From: Priapulus caudatus
Taxonomy: Eukaryota > Priapulida > Priapulimorpha > Priapulimorphida > Priapulidae
Length of the DNA stretch: 22,740 nucleotides
Assembly (NCBI RefSeq): GCF_000485595.1
Contig: NW_014577537.1
Span: forward strand, 230,094 to 252,833
Direction of reading: 5' to 3'
This document shows, piece after piece, positions 10,617 through 19,185 of the stretch. Position 1 is the stretch's first letter; each line of letters begins with the position of its first letter. The notes under the pieces were generated by a model that was not told the origin of the DNA, ran no database searches, and saw only the letters and a list, made by a program, of their open reading frames with translations. A program made the position numbers and the translations under genes.

Positions 10617-10650
10617 GTTACAGGTAATCTTGTATCTGTTACAGGTAACG
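10617..10650 (+). other. Duplicated splice acceptor, 21 nt apart
   Basis: CTGTTACAGGTAA occurs twice, with the AGs ending at 10623 and 10644. The repeat is 21 nt, so either acceptor keeps the ECD frame; the upstream one would add V-I-L-Y-L-L-Q. Both copies also read CAG|GTAA, a good donor core, so each is a joined acceptor and donor. The downstream AG is taken as the main one because exon a's conserved block begins directly there. Confidence 0.75.
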
Positions 10651-10773
10651 TTCACACGCTGCCTGTACGCGCAGCTTCTAAAGCAGAAGTATGAGCCGGA
10701 GCGCATCATCGGATGGAACCTGCCTCCTAGGAACCACCCCAAGTTCAAGGCACACGATCTCGGAATGAAACTG
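10645..10773 (+). CDS. ecd: ECD exon a (43 codons, phase 0 in and out)
   Basis: Begins after CTGTTACAG and starts VTFTRCLYAQLLKQKYEP; ends HDLGMKL before GTACGA. The block VTFTxCLYAQL...HxLGMKL is highly conserved in ECD proteins, so this exon anchors the gene call. A second identical acceptor lies 21 nt upstream in the same frame. The donor GTACGA is weak; read-through would add about 22 residues before a stop at 10837-10839. The residues expected just before it in ECD were not found at 1-10644. Confidence 0.93.
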
Positions 10774-13700
10774 GTACGAGTGTATGCGTGCGTACGTGTA
10801 GCCTCCGTGCGTGCGTGCAAACATTGTTCCTCTAATTAAATTTATGCATTGCTTGCTCGTCTGAGTTCTTGCGCATAAACTCGTGGAAAATATTTTCAGA
10901 GATTGGTAATACAGGGTTATGCAGCATGCGTCTTCTGCCTGTCTATCCATGTGATCAAGAGCGTATTAAGAATGAGAGCGTACAACGGTGAAATGCAAAA
11001 ACCATGTTGTAGTTTCAGTGGAATTAGTAAACTTTACCCGTTTTATTTTTACAATTCCTCAATTCTAAATGCGGTATTATTATTCAGCTGTCCTTCCTTG
11101 ATAATATCAAACCAACCGCTTGTTCCTACGATGTCTCTACGCTGAGATATTATGCGGTGAAAATCTAGTATTTTGCTGGAAATCGAAGTAGAGTTCAATG
11201 CGAGCTGCAACTCTCTTGCGGTTAGTGTCCAGTATGTTGCTTCAGGTCGCCGCTGTGTAGCGCTGACTCAATACGTTTCCGTTATTACTACAGAGTTTAC
11301 TAAATCCAGCATAAGAGGCGGGTCATCACCATGGCGATAAATAACAAGACGTTATTGTGGAGTAATGGACGCGTCCATGACTGGAAATGTTAGAAAAGAT
11401 AGTAGAAGGAAAAGGATTTTCATTTGTCAATGAATGACGGAAACACGCGTAGTCCAGTCATAAAGTGCACTCTACCGGGAAATCGAGTGAAACAAGCTGG
11501 ATTCTTCACTACTGTGTTGGTATTGGTCCATATAAACCCCCCAAAAAAGTTACAAAATTTTCGTTGGTCGGAAACCTTTTTACGGGCCACGCCCTTTTTG
11601 CGATTATGGGAAAATTGTGTAAATCTTTCCTGAACACTTTATAGTCATGTTATACATGTTAATAAGGGTATTTTGGGGCGGGGAGTTGATTCCAACAGTC
11701 AGTTTATTCATAAATTGAACGGTTAAGGCTTAATTGACCAATTAAGCTCAATTAAGCTAAGTCGCGTACCAAAATTTCGGTGTTTTCTGGTTTTTTTTGG
11801 ATGCCCGATCGAATTCTGGTGTTATTTAAACACTCAGAAGTATGATTCATCCCTAAAAAGTGTTATAGATCGATCATTAATAACCATACGCGTTACTGTT
11901 TAAATTTAAACAAGTATTGATTATGAAGCCTTACGAACTCGACAACCCGAAGATACTCGATAAAGAATCATACACATAGGATTTGATTGAATACAAACAA
12001 TAGAATATTATTTGTCCTTTAACAGAACTATTGTATCACAATCGTCCAGGAAGAGTAACAAGTCTAATGCACTGTACAAAAAATTAACTTACAGCATGTC
12101 CCCAAATCAACCGAAGCTATCAAAATAGTCTTATAGTTATATATCATAACTTATAGTACAATAATTAGTACAATATTATAATTTATAGTACAACTAGTTT
12201 AGTCGATAAATTGGAAAAGTCAATCTTCTGGGACATCTTTTTCGGCGTCCCCTACCGATCCTTGATCTTCCTCATCATCTCCGGTTTCCTGGTTGCCGGT
12301 TACACTTACAGTCTGGTTCTCACAGTTGTCACAGCCACAGAAATCAGTACACTGGAGGTCAAGCTGCTTGCAGCCACATCGCTTTGAAGAGCAGTTAGTT
12401 TTACACCCACAGCAAATGGATCTGAGCAAATTGGGAGGTGCCACTGCCTTGTCTGTGTAGAGAAGTCCATACTTGCCATCGGAGTTCAGAACCCACCCAT
12501 ATTCTGAGGGGTAAAGAATGTTTTAAATAGCCATTCTTGTACTTGATGGTACACTCTGAGACAGTGGTACTTCACAGCTGAGGAGGTGGGAGGGAGCCGT
12601 CTGTGGTCAACTTTTCTCTGTACAGCTCCTTTCTTCTTGTGCAGAGCATTTAGGAAGAGACATTTTAGGGATGAATCATACTTCTGAGTGTTTAAATAAC
12701 ACCAGAATTTGATCGGGCATCCAAAAAACACCAGAAAGCATACCTAACATGCCATATGTCAGAAAACACCGAAATTTTGTTATGCGACTGAGCTTAATTG
12801 AGCTTAATTGGTCAATTAAGTCTTAACCGTTTAATTTATGAATAAACTGACTGTTGGAATCGACTCCCCGCCCCAAAATACCCCTATTAACATGTATAAC
12901 ATGACTATAAAGTGTTCAGGTAAGATTTACACAATTTTTCCATAATCGCGAAAATCGGAAAAAGGGAGTGGCCCGTAAAAAAGTTTCCGACCAACGAAAA
13001 TTTTGCATCTTTTTTTGGGGGTTTATATGGATCAATACCAACCCATTAGTGAAGAATCCAGCTTGTTTCACTCGATTTCCTGGTAGAGGCCTTATTTGGC
13101 ACTTTATGACTGGACTAGCGAGGTTTCCCGAAGTTATCACTAACCTCGAGAGAGTCGCAGCTCGCAGTGAAATCTAGTACGACTTTCGGCAAAATACTAG
13201 ATTTTCACCGCATAATATCTCAGCGTAGGGACATCGTAGGAACAAGCGGTTGGTTTTATATTATCAAGGAAGGGCAGCTGAATAATAATACCACAAAGAA
13301 TTGTACAAATAAACGGGTAAAGTTTACTAATTCCACTGAAACTACAACATGGTTTTTGCATTTCACCGTTGTACGTTCTCATTCTTAATACGCTCTTGAT
13401 GTGTTTATGCTGATGATGGTGATGATGATGATGATGTAAATGATGATCATTTAGATGAAAGTTACTGATGATGATGATGCTGATGCTTATGATAATGGTG
13501 ATGATGACTGTGCTGATCCTGGGGATGCTGAGGATTGTGATGATGATGATGATGATGGCGATGCTGCTGCTGCTGCTGATGATGATGATGGTGGTGATGA
13601 TGATGATGATGATAATGATGATGATGATGATGCTGATGCTTATGATAATGGTGATGATGACGTTTCTGTTGCTGGTGATGCTGAAGATGGTGATGATGAA

Positions 13701-16700
13701 GCTGATGCTACTGCTGACGATGATAATAATGGTGATTGTAGATGATAATAACAATGTTGGTTTTAATGAGGTGATACATCATTACTTCGTGTAATAATCT
13801 AAAACTGCGCGTAATGGAACGTTACAACGCTCCTCATTTTTAATCGTACAACGTTACTAATGCTGCTTGGTGCAACAATAGACAATCGTGCGCGTACTCT
13901 GCACAACTGGGGTTCACATGCATCGCTCTCAGACATTACATGTCCCCACAGAGATTTAACAGTGAATGACATCTAAGCTGTGATTCACTGATTAAATGTG
14001 ATGTGATGTGTGTTGTGAGAAGCTTTTGTGGAAGCTGTATCACAGGAGCTCTCTCATGTTTCAGGGATTGAGTCATAATGTTTTTAGGACAAGGCAAGCG
14101 ATGCCTTTTGTTTCGTAGCAAATTTTAAGTATGCCACGGCAAGTGGGAAGGGTGCGCAAAGGCAAACGTTTCCATCGAAGGTTTATCAAGGACACTTACT
14201 TTTCTTACGAGTACGTTTTATGTGTGGTGATGAGGGATAAATACACTACATGGCATTTATCGAATAGGGGGAATGGCACGGTAGGTATGACAGCGACAAT
14301 AGTTTATTGCCGTGGCTATCGGTCATATTTCAGCGGCACTAGGTAAAGTAAGGAGAGCAACCACTGTCAGTTTTATGGTCACATTGAAACCCCTTCGTTT
14401 CTGCATTTCGCAGGCGTGTGGCTTTGAGATACTTCTGTCGCGCATAGACAGCCTTCGTAGCAGCAGCAGCGACAGCGACAGCCCGGACTCTATGGGTCAA
14501 CAGTCAGAGGTCAGCGACGTGAGGTGGAACAGATACTTGAGGAATCTCAAGGAGAAAGGCTACTTTAGGGTGCGTTATTGGTGAACGAAAACCACAGCTG
14601 CTGTGTGTGTGCGTGCGTGCGTGCGTGCGTGTGCACGTACGCGTGCACGTGCGAACATGCCTGCAATCGTGTGTGCTTGCGTGCGTGCGTGCGTGCGAGC
14701 GTGCGTGCGCACGTACGTGTGTGCCTGAATTCGTGCGTGCTTGCGTGTGTGCGTGTGTGCGTGCGTTCGTGCGTGTGCGCGTACGCGTGCACGTGCAAAC
14801 ATGCCTGCAATCGTGTGTGCTTGGGTGCGTGCGTGCGTGCGTGCGTGCGAGCGTGCGCGCGCACGTACGTGTGTGCCTGCATTCGTGCGTGCTTGCGTGT
14901 GTGCGTGCGTTCGTTCGTGCGTGCGTGCGTGCGTGCGTGCGTGCGAGCATGCGTGCATTCGTGCGTGCGTGCGTGCGTGTGTGCGTGCGTTCGTGCGTGC
15001 GAGCGTGCGTGTGCGTACGTGCGTGCATGCTTGAGTGTGTGCATGCATGTATTGAATATTCATTCATTAGCTTGTGGCATACTCATCGAACACGAATGAA
15101 TGCAAGCAAGTATGAATTTATAATTTACGTTTCACATAAAGACAGCCAGCATCAATAATTAATAGCAATAATCCAACGTAATAATTGATAAGGCTTCAAA
15201 CAATGATCACAACGAACAGCGGTATAACTTCATAATCGAGCACTCGGCAAGAGGGGATGTTTTTGAATTTGCGAACGATACACGTGACGTGTAGACGTAG
15301 TACGTCGGTGGTTTGATAGTGGCTGACCAGCTGTCTCTCTGTGTGCGTGTGTTGTAGGGAGAGATAGAGGGATCGAAGCTTCACCAGCAGCTGTTGTCAA
15401 CGGCGAGGAAGTATTACACAACGACCATCAGCAGGAGCAGATCGTACGTGTAGCAGCGCCACCTAGCCACGTCATATCTCTGTGTGTAGCAGCGCCACCT
15501 AGCTACGTCACATCTCTGTGTGTAGCAGCGCCACCTAGCCACGTCACATCTCTGTGTGTAGCAGCGCCATCTAGCCATGTCACATCTCTGTGTGTAGCAG
15601 CGCCATCTAGCTACGTCACATCTCTGTGTGTAGCAGCGCCACCTAGCCACGTCACATCTCTGTGTGTAGCAGCGCCACCTAGCTACGTCACATCTCTGTG
15701 TGTAGCAGCGCCACCTAGCCACGTCACATCCTCGCACGTAGCAGCTCCACCTAGCCACGTCACATCCCTGTCTGTCACAGCGCTACCTAGCTACATCACA
15801 TCCGCACGTTTTCTATTAAGAGCGACAACGACTGCACTAGCCTATTCTGTATTTTACACAATTCTCCCACTTACTTGTCGTAGATTGTAAAACAGCCACA
15901 AGAGGTAGTTTTCTTTCCGAACACAACACTGATAACCTAACTTTGTGATCATGGCACGGGTAAACGCAGACGTTGTGTGACTGGGTATTAGCCAGGAATG
16001 AGTATTGTGGGAGTGCAGAAAATATATTTGGGAGTGCAACTTTTTTGTATGTGTGTCTCAGCCAAGACCGCCGTAGGCTTTTGATCAATATTTTTGGCCG
16101 TGCAGTTTCAAAACTGGCTGTGCAAATTACGGCTACACGGCTCGCTGGCTAATATGTTGCTGTGTGAGGATGTAACGTGTGTGTTGCTGCTGCAGGGCAA
16201 GCACCAGTCCCGTGGAGGAGGTTGCCATCGCGTTTGAACACTTGGACTACGACATGGACGATTTCAAGAGGCAGGAGAAACACCTGAAGCCTGCGGACAG
16301 TATGTACACCTGCATACCGTAATTAGTAAATAGTAATTAGTAACTAATATATGTATGATGTAGTGACTTGTGATACTGAAGGAATCACTTGTTGTGAGTA
16401 TTGCAACGTCTTTAAATTTTTCATCCTTGTAGCTTTGCATAATCTTTTGCATAGTTTTAACTATCATACATTGCCTTATCAAGTCTGGCAGTATTTGACC
16501 TGGGGCCTGTTGTCAGACACAAAATTAGTCTTAACATTAGTCATAACCTGGAAATTTTTCTTTCATGAAGAAATATTAAGATTTTTATTCTTGTAAGTAG
16601 TATGTAGACTTGTTTCTGTCAACAGTCTAAGAGAAAAAGGTCACGTTAAGAATAATGTTAATACCAATTTTGTTTCTGAAAACAGGTTTCTGTATATGAA

Positions 16701-18991
16701 ACAACGTACGGCTCATAAACTGTTAATTTGTCGTTGTTCGGTCTTAGTCCGGTATTAGTCTGTTCTCGTCTCTCACTGGTTCCAACCAGACCATGTGTAT
16801 GCATCTACATATCCGGACACAGACATATATGTTACATATATCGGGATGTGTTATTACAGGCGACAGTTGGCTAGACATCAGTGCACAGGACCTTGAGCAG
16901 ATGCTGAACGAATATGGCAACATGGCCGCCAGCAATGCGCCGACCAACCCCAACCTCGACCTGAACAAGGTTGTTGCCGACGCAGCTTACGCTGGCTTCT
17001 TGCTGCTCCATATGGGGGCGCTTCTGTAGCGATGCAAAAAGGACGCGAGCGAACGGAAATGTGGAAATGTATATTACGAGGGACAGTAGCACATGTGCGG
17101 TCGAGAACTTAATTGGGGGAGCATAACATCGTCCTAATGCACTAATAATTGATACTAGAGGCCAACTGGTAGAAGACATACGGTGTAATCAGATTTGGAT
17201 GGCTGTTGGAATCATTTATCGAGAAAACCACGTCTACGCCTTTAACGATACGCCTAGTTTTCCCATCGTTACACTTCAACGAAGAACCGACGTTCGTTCG
17301 TTCGTTCATCGTTGTTCTTTGCTGTATGTGTGATTTACGGTAATTCTTGATCTGGCAAGCAATCAAGATCCGAATGGTATTTTCCCGTGCGTTTAGCAGG
17401 TAACTTGGGGTGTATTACGCTGAAGTCGAAAAGCAACACGTACATACCGTGTCCACGTATTGAAAAAAATAAGCAGTATGTGATAGATAAATTAAAATAA
17501 TCGTTAAAGGGAGAGTTTACTTTAGGTTCTAGGGTTATTTTCAGCTAATTTAGGTTATAATTACGCTACATAAAAAGTTTCATGGTTCAATCACCATTAG
17601 AAATATTTTTTTCAAATGTTTTAAAACTAACGACTACAGTTTGATTACAACGACTGTGGCGCCACTCAAAGTGCACGATCTGATAAGTTGCGCAAAACGA
17701 CTTTCCAGCCAAGGGCTACAGACTGAGGGTGTTTCTTATTTATTCATTTAAAATCAAAAGGATTGTAATATCTTATAAACGACATATAGTTTCAGTTATA
17801 ATATATTATGGATAAATTTGCCCTAAAATGAATATCGTTCGGTTAAATAGCATTTAAGTATAAATATAATTGCACTTTTGTGATTAGCCCTCGGTCTGTA
17901 ACGTGCAAAATAAATTGTCAAATACGCAACTTTTTCGGGGTGGCAGCACGGTCGCGGGTGTCATGGCGCCGTTCAAATTTCGTAGCGTTGATGTGTAATT
18001 AATTATAACGATTAAATTAGGTATCTGGTACCAAATACGTGTGGGTATAGACGATTTGTTATACAGTAAGTACAGTTGTATGCAGTAAAATCCTAGAGGC
18101 TATTGTTCCTTTAACAAATCCGTAATGAAGTTTATAAACTAGACGTACCTGTTGCAGGTGTCAGAGACGATGAATGAGTTTGTGAGCAAGGTGTCCGGAT
18201 ATGAGGGAGTCGAGGTGCCGGCGAAAGGAAACAAGAAGGCATCCGGAAAGGTCAACTTTGATGCAGACGCCTTCACCGAGTCAATGCAACGAATACTTGG
18301 TAATGATTACGTAATACGTGAATACGATATGATTCTTAAATTCTAAAAAGATAGGAGTGTGTTGGTAATATGAGGGGTGAGTAATGACAACTATCTAATT
18401 GTGTCAAATGATGTATGTCATTATTCACTGCTGGTAATATAAATCACAAGAAAAAAACTTGGTTAGAGACTTGTTGAACATAACTGCTGATATTGCCTCC
18501 CAATTACTGTATGTGTCACATGCAGTGCATGCCATGGATTTTTTTAACTTGATTAGCAATTTACTAATCAAAAGGTGAAATTGATTAGCAATTAGATGAA
18601 ATTAATTAGCAAGTATGTATTGGATATCAAAAATGTAAACATGATCTTTTTACGAGTCGAAAACGGTCCAATTTCTATGAAAATTAAGTAGATGAAAGAT
18701 GTAACGATGAAATTTGTTCCAAGTCAAGGCAACAAAAATTACCAGTTCGTAGTTTATTAATCCATATGAAATGTCATTCACAAAAGCTTCAAGTATATTC
18801 GAAAAGTAAGTCGTGAACTTGCTCAGGGCTACTATACACTGGTCGCGCATAACGTCTGTAACGGCTGCGTTGACGATGGCTTGCAGATTTCTCGATCCCT
18901 CACGACGACACGGATGGGGAGTCGAGCTCAGGCATGAGTGGATACGGCAGCGAGGACGACCTCTTCCACCAGCACATGCAGAACCTTCCTG
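10645..18991 (+). CDS. ecd: Ecdysoneless (ECD/SGT1) homolog, seven internal exons, partial at both ends
   Basis: Joined exons: 10645-10773, 14414-14569, 15358-15443, 16196-16299, 16860-16969, 18158-18299, 18887-18991 (832 nt). Every junction is GT-AG and phases agree (0,0,2,1,0,1,1-out). The product aligns colinearly with the middle of animal ECD. Landmarks are TFTRCLYAQL, HDLGMKL, GFEIL, IEGS, DSWLDIS, VSETMNEFVSKVS, FDADAF and an acidic serine stretch. From family knowledge, ECD is a conserved cell-cycle and survival factor, linked to Rb/E2F control, to the R2TP co-chaperone through phosphorylated acidic serines, and to PRPF8-dependent splicing; the fly mutant is ecdysone-deficient. The N-terminal half and the C-terminal end are not in the window, so a long intron upstream and at least one more exon downstream are inferred. 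No frameshift or internal stop is seen. The exons are small islands in repeat-filled introns. Confidence 0.93.
11450..13117. mobile_element. DNA transposon family A, copy 2, internally deleted, nested in element B
   Basis: Ends TAGTCCAGTCATAAAGTGC and GCACTTTATGACTGGACTA are near-perfect inverses. The flanks are GCG at 11447-11449 and 13118-13120. The arms are about 410-457 bp (11450 to about 11860, and 12661-13117). The interior holds a left subterminal region shared with copy 1 and the 3' end of a - strand coding region cut off at the right arm. It is a non-autonomous deletion derivative. A 3-bp duplication and terminal TA fit Academ but do not prove it. Confidence 0.88.
12217..12660 (-). 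pseudogene. Transposon protein C-terminus with Cys-rich zinc-finger-like tail
   Basis: From 12660 leftward the frame reads FLNALHKKKGAVQRKVDHRR, LPPTSSAVKYHCLRVYHQVQ and FTPQNMG. After one frame slip near 12495 it gives NSDGKYGLLYTDKAVAPPNL and then a cysteine array CxC-x3-C-x4-CxC-x6-C-x3-CxC-x2-C. An acidic tail ends at a stop at 12217-12219. The same order occurs in many invertebrate repeat-encoded proteins. The N-terminal bulk is missing: the frame begins at the junction with the right inverted arm. It is therefore a fragment that cannot encode a transposase. Confidence 0.75.
13408..13746 (+). repeat. GAT/GCT trinucleotide array
   Basis: GATGAT with GCTGAT and GGTGAT variants, broken at 13437-13463. 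It begins 5 bp after the target duplication of element B. Because the period is 3, frames stay open on both strands (D/A-rich or M-rich + strand, I/S-rich - strand); none is a gene. Confidence 0.93.
13747..14413. other. End of ECD intron 1, nothing else seen
   Basis: Unique-looking sequence up to the exon b acceptor. The 71-codon frame from 14131 begins with a basic stretch but is uninterrupted by chance and matches no family I recognise. Confidence 0.6.
14414..14569 (+). CDS. ecd: ECD exon b (52 codons, phase 0 in and out)
   Basis: Follows TTTCGCAG and begins ACGFEILLSRIDSL, continuing the LGMKL-AxGFEIL motif that spans the intron in ECD proteins. A serine/aspartate stretch (SSSSDSDSPDS) follows, then WNRYLRNLKEKGYFR, matching the conserved segment that leads into the IEGS motif. 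The donor is AGG|GTGCGT. A GTGC array begins about 30 nt downstream. Confidence 0.92.
14601..15047 (+). repeat. GTGC array with 144-bp higher-order unit in ECD intron 2
   Basis: GTGCGTGC runs contain a marker GCGTGCACGTGC(G/A)AACATGCCTGC at 14641 and 14785, giving a 144-bp higher-order period, with a partial third unit. Purine-pyrimidine alternation is nearly continuous. It starts about 30 nt after the exon b donor. It uses the same tetranucleotide as element C's satellite but inverted, and without C's ends. Confidence 0.92.
15048..15357. other. End of ECD intron 2
   Basis: AT-rich sequence, then a TCTCTCTGTGTGCGTGTG tract leading to the exon c acceptor. Nothing else was recognised. Confidence 0.6.
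15358..15443 (+). CDS. ecd: ECD exon c (28 codons plus 2 nt)
   Basis: Acceptor TGTTGTAG, then GEIEGSKLHQQLLSTARKYY, matching the ECD block FKGxIEGS...AxxYF. It ends in phase 2 at ATC|GTACGT; the split serine codon TC|G is completed by the next exon. Reading past the donor hits TAG within three codons. The 36-bp minisatellite starts at the donor itself. Confidence 0.88.
15444..15805 (+). repeat. 36-bp minisatellite, about ten copies, starting at an ECD splice donor
   Basis: GTAGCAGCGCCACCTAGC and the following TACGTCACATCTCTGTGT repeat at 15450, 15486, 15522 and every 36 bp to 15738, with a degenerate tenth copy. No indels occur in the first nine copies. A C/T difference (GCCACG or GCTACG) nearly alternates. 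The GTACGTGTAG that serves as exon c's donor is the leading edge of copy one. A 114-codon - strand frame with a 12-residue period (DVARWRCYTQRC) is produced by the repeat. Confidence 0.95.
15806..16195. other. End of ECD intron 3
   Basis: No repeat or gene was recognised. It ends in a GTTGCTGCTGCAG acceptor. Confidence 0.6.
16196..16299 (+). CDS. ecd: ECD exon d (phase 2 in, phase 1 out)
   Basis: Acceptor GCTGCTGCAG follows a pyrimidine-containing tract. The exon encodes ASTSPVEEVAIAFEHLDYDM then DDFKRQEKHLKPAD, matching the ECD segment in which a short helix (EEIxxLLxxxxxDxxDLKKxxxxLxP) precedes the DxWLDLS motif. The donor is ACA|GTATGT. The terminal A plus GC of the next exon makes a serine codon. 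Confidence 0.92.
16504..16687. mobile_element. MITE-like inverted-repeat element in ECD intron 4
   Basis: GCCTGTTGTCAGACACAAAA then TTAGTCTTAACATTAG at 16505-16540 is inverted as a similar sequence at 16642-16686 (ACCTGTTTTCAGAAACAAAA then TTGGTATTAACATTAT, read on the - strand). The arms are about 45 bp around a 90-bp centre. No target duplication is certain. A related string AAAATTAGTCTTAACAT also occurs near 19103. Confidence 0.6.
16860..16969 (+). CDS. ecd: ECD exon e, DSWLDIS block (phase 1 in, phase 0 out)
   Basis: Acceptor TTATTACAG. Encodes DSWLDISAQDLEQMLNEYG, a close match to the conserved ECD WLDLSPxxLDxLL helix, then a less conserved asparagine/proline linker ending NLDLNK. The donor AAG|GTTGTT is poor. 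It is supported by frame and by the next exon continuing the family motif (DLxxVSExM). Reading through gives a 20-residue hydrophobic tail to a stop at 17027-17029. Confidence 0.9.
17030..17503. other. First part of ECD intron 5
   Basis: Apart from a short CGTT microsatellite near 17288 nothing was recognised. Confidence 0.55.
17508..18110. mobile_element. Candidate TTAA-flanked MITE in ECD intron 5
   Basis: TTAA lies at 17504-17507 and 18111-18114. The inner ends AGGGAGAGTTTACTTTAGG and AGGAACAATAGCCTCTAGG (right end, - strand) agree at 12 of 19 positions. TTAA duplications with an AGG start are known from piggyBac and Kolobok type elements. The match is modest and TTAA is common in AT-rich DNA. 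Confidence 0.35.
18158..18299 (+). CDS. ecd: ECD exon f, VSETMNEFVSKVS block (phase 0 in, phase 1 out)
   Basis: Acceptor CCTGTTGCAG. Encodes VSETMNEFVSKVSGYEGVEV, a lysine/glycine linker, then VNFDADAFTESMQRIL. Both blocks are conserved in ECD (VSESMxxFxxKVSxxxGAE and FDxDxFxxxxxxIL). The donor is CTTG|GTAATG. The G plus AT of the next exon gives an aspartate codon. Confidence 0.93.
18300..18886. other. ECD intron 6
   Basis: Short dispersed GATTAGCAATT copies lie at about 18552-18612. Nothing else was recognised before the exon g acceptor. Confidence 0.55.
18887..18991 (+). CDS. ecd: ECD exon g, acidic serine-rich segment (phase 1 in and out)
   Basis: Acceptor GGCTTGCAG. Encodes FSIPHDDTDGESSSGMSGYG then SEDDLFHQHMQNLP. 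It lies where ECD proteins carry a D/E/S-rich stretch phosphorylated by CK2-type kinases; SEDD is a plausible site of this kind and, by analogy, a possible R2TP (PIH1D1) contact. The strong donor G|GTAAGC follows. Without splicing the frame stays open to 19110. No later ECD exon was found before 22740. Confidence 0.83.
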
Positions 18992-18994
18992 GTA

Positions 18995-19085
18995 AGCACC
19001 GGTCAACCCACCAGCGGTCAACTCACCACCGGTCAACACACCAGCGGTCACCGCACCAGCGGTCAACCCACCAGCGGTCACCGGA
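18995..19085 (+). repeat. 15-bp tandem repeat starting at the exon g donor
   Basis: CACC(G/A)CGGTCAAC-type units, about six copies, start 3 nt after the donor GT. With a 15-bp period the ECD frame stays open across it, reading as THQRS-like repeats, until TAG at 19108-19110. Confidence 0.88.
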
Positions 19086-19185
19086 GGCCCGCCTTCGGAA
19101 TCAAAATTAGTCTTAACATCAGTCTTAATGTTAACTTTTTAGCTCATCTGACATAGTCAGATGCAGCTTGTAGAATCGCATGATC

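Larger units (their letters stand above)
10954..13400. mobile_element. Palindromic element B, copy 1, split by element A
   Basis: Ends ATCAAGAGCGTATTAAGAA (10954) and its inverse TTCTTAATACGCTCTTGAT (to 13400) are flanked by GTG at 10951-10953 and 13401-13403. The arms pair 10954-11230 with 13400-13150. Removing element A and one GCG leaves about 776 bp, close to the 715 bp of copy 2 at 20005-20719. No coding region is seen; it is a fold-back or MITE-like element of unknown superfamily in ECD intron 1. Confidence 0.82.

Noticed and set aside
13197-13794. Asp/Ala-rich, Met-rich and Ile/Ser-rich frames
   Set aside because: Product of a GAT trinucleotide array plus element B sequence.
14131-14346. 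71-codon frame starting with a basic peptide
   Set aside because: Inside ECD intron 1, no family resemblance and no splice support.
15414-15758. 114-codon - strand protein with a 12-residue repeat
   Set aside because: The 36-bp unit is a multiple of three, so one open unit keeps the frame open; it overlaps exon c's donor in antisense.
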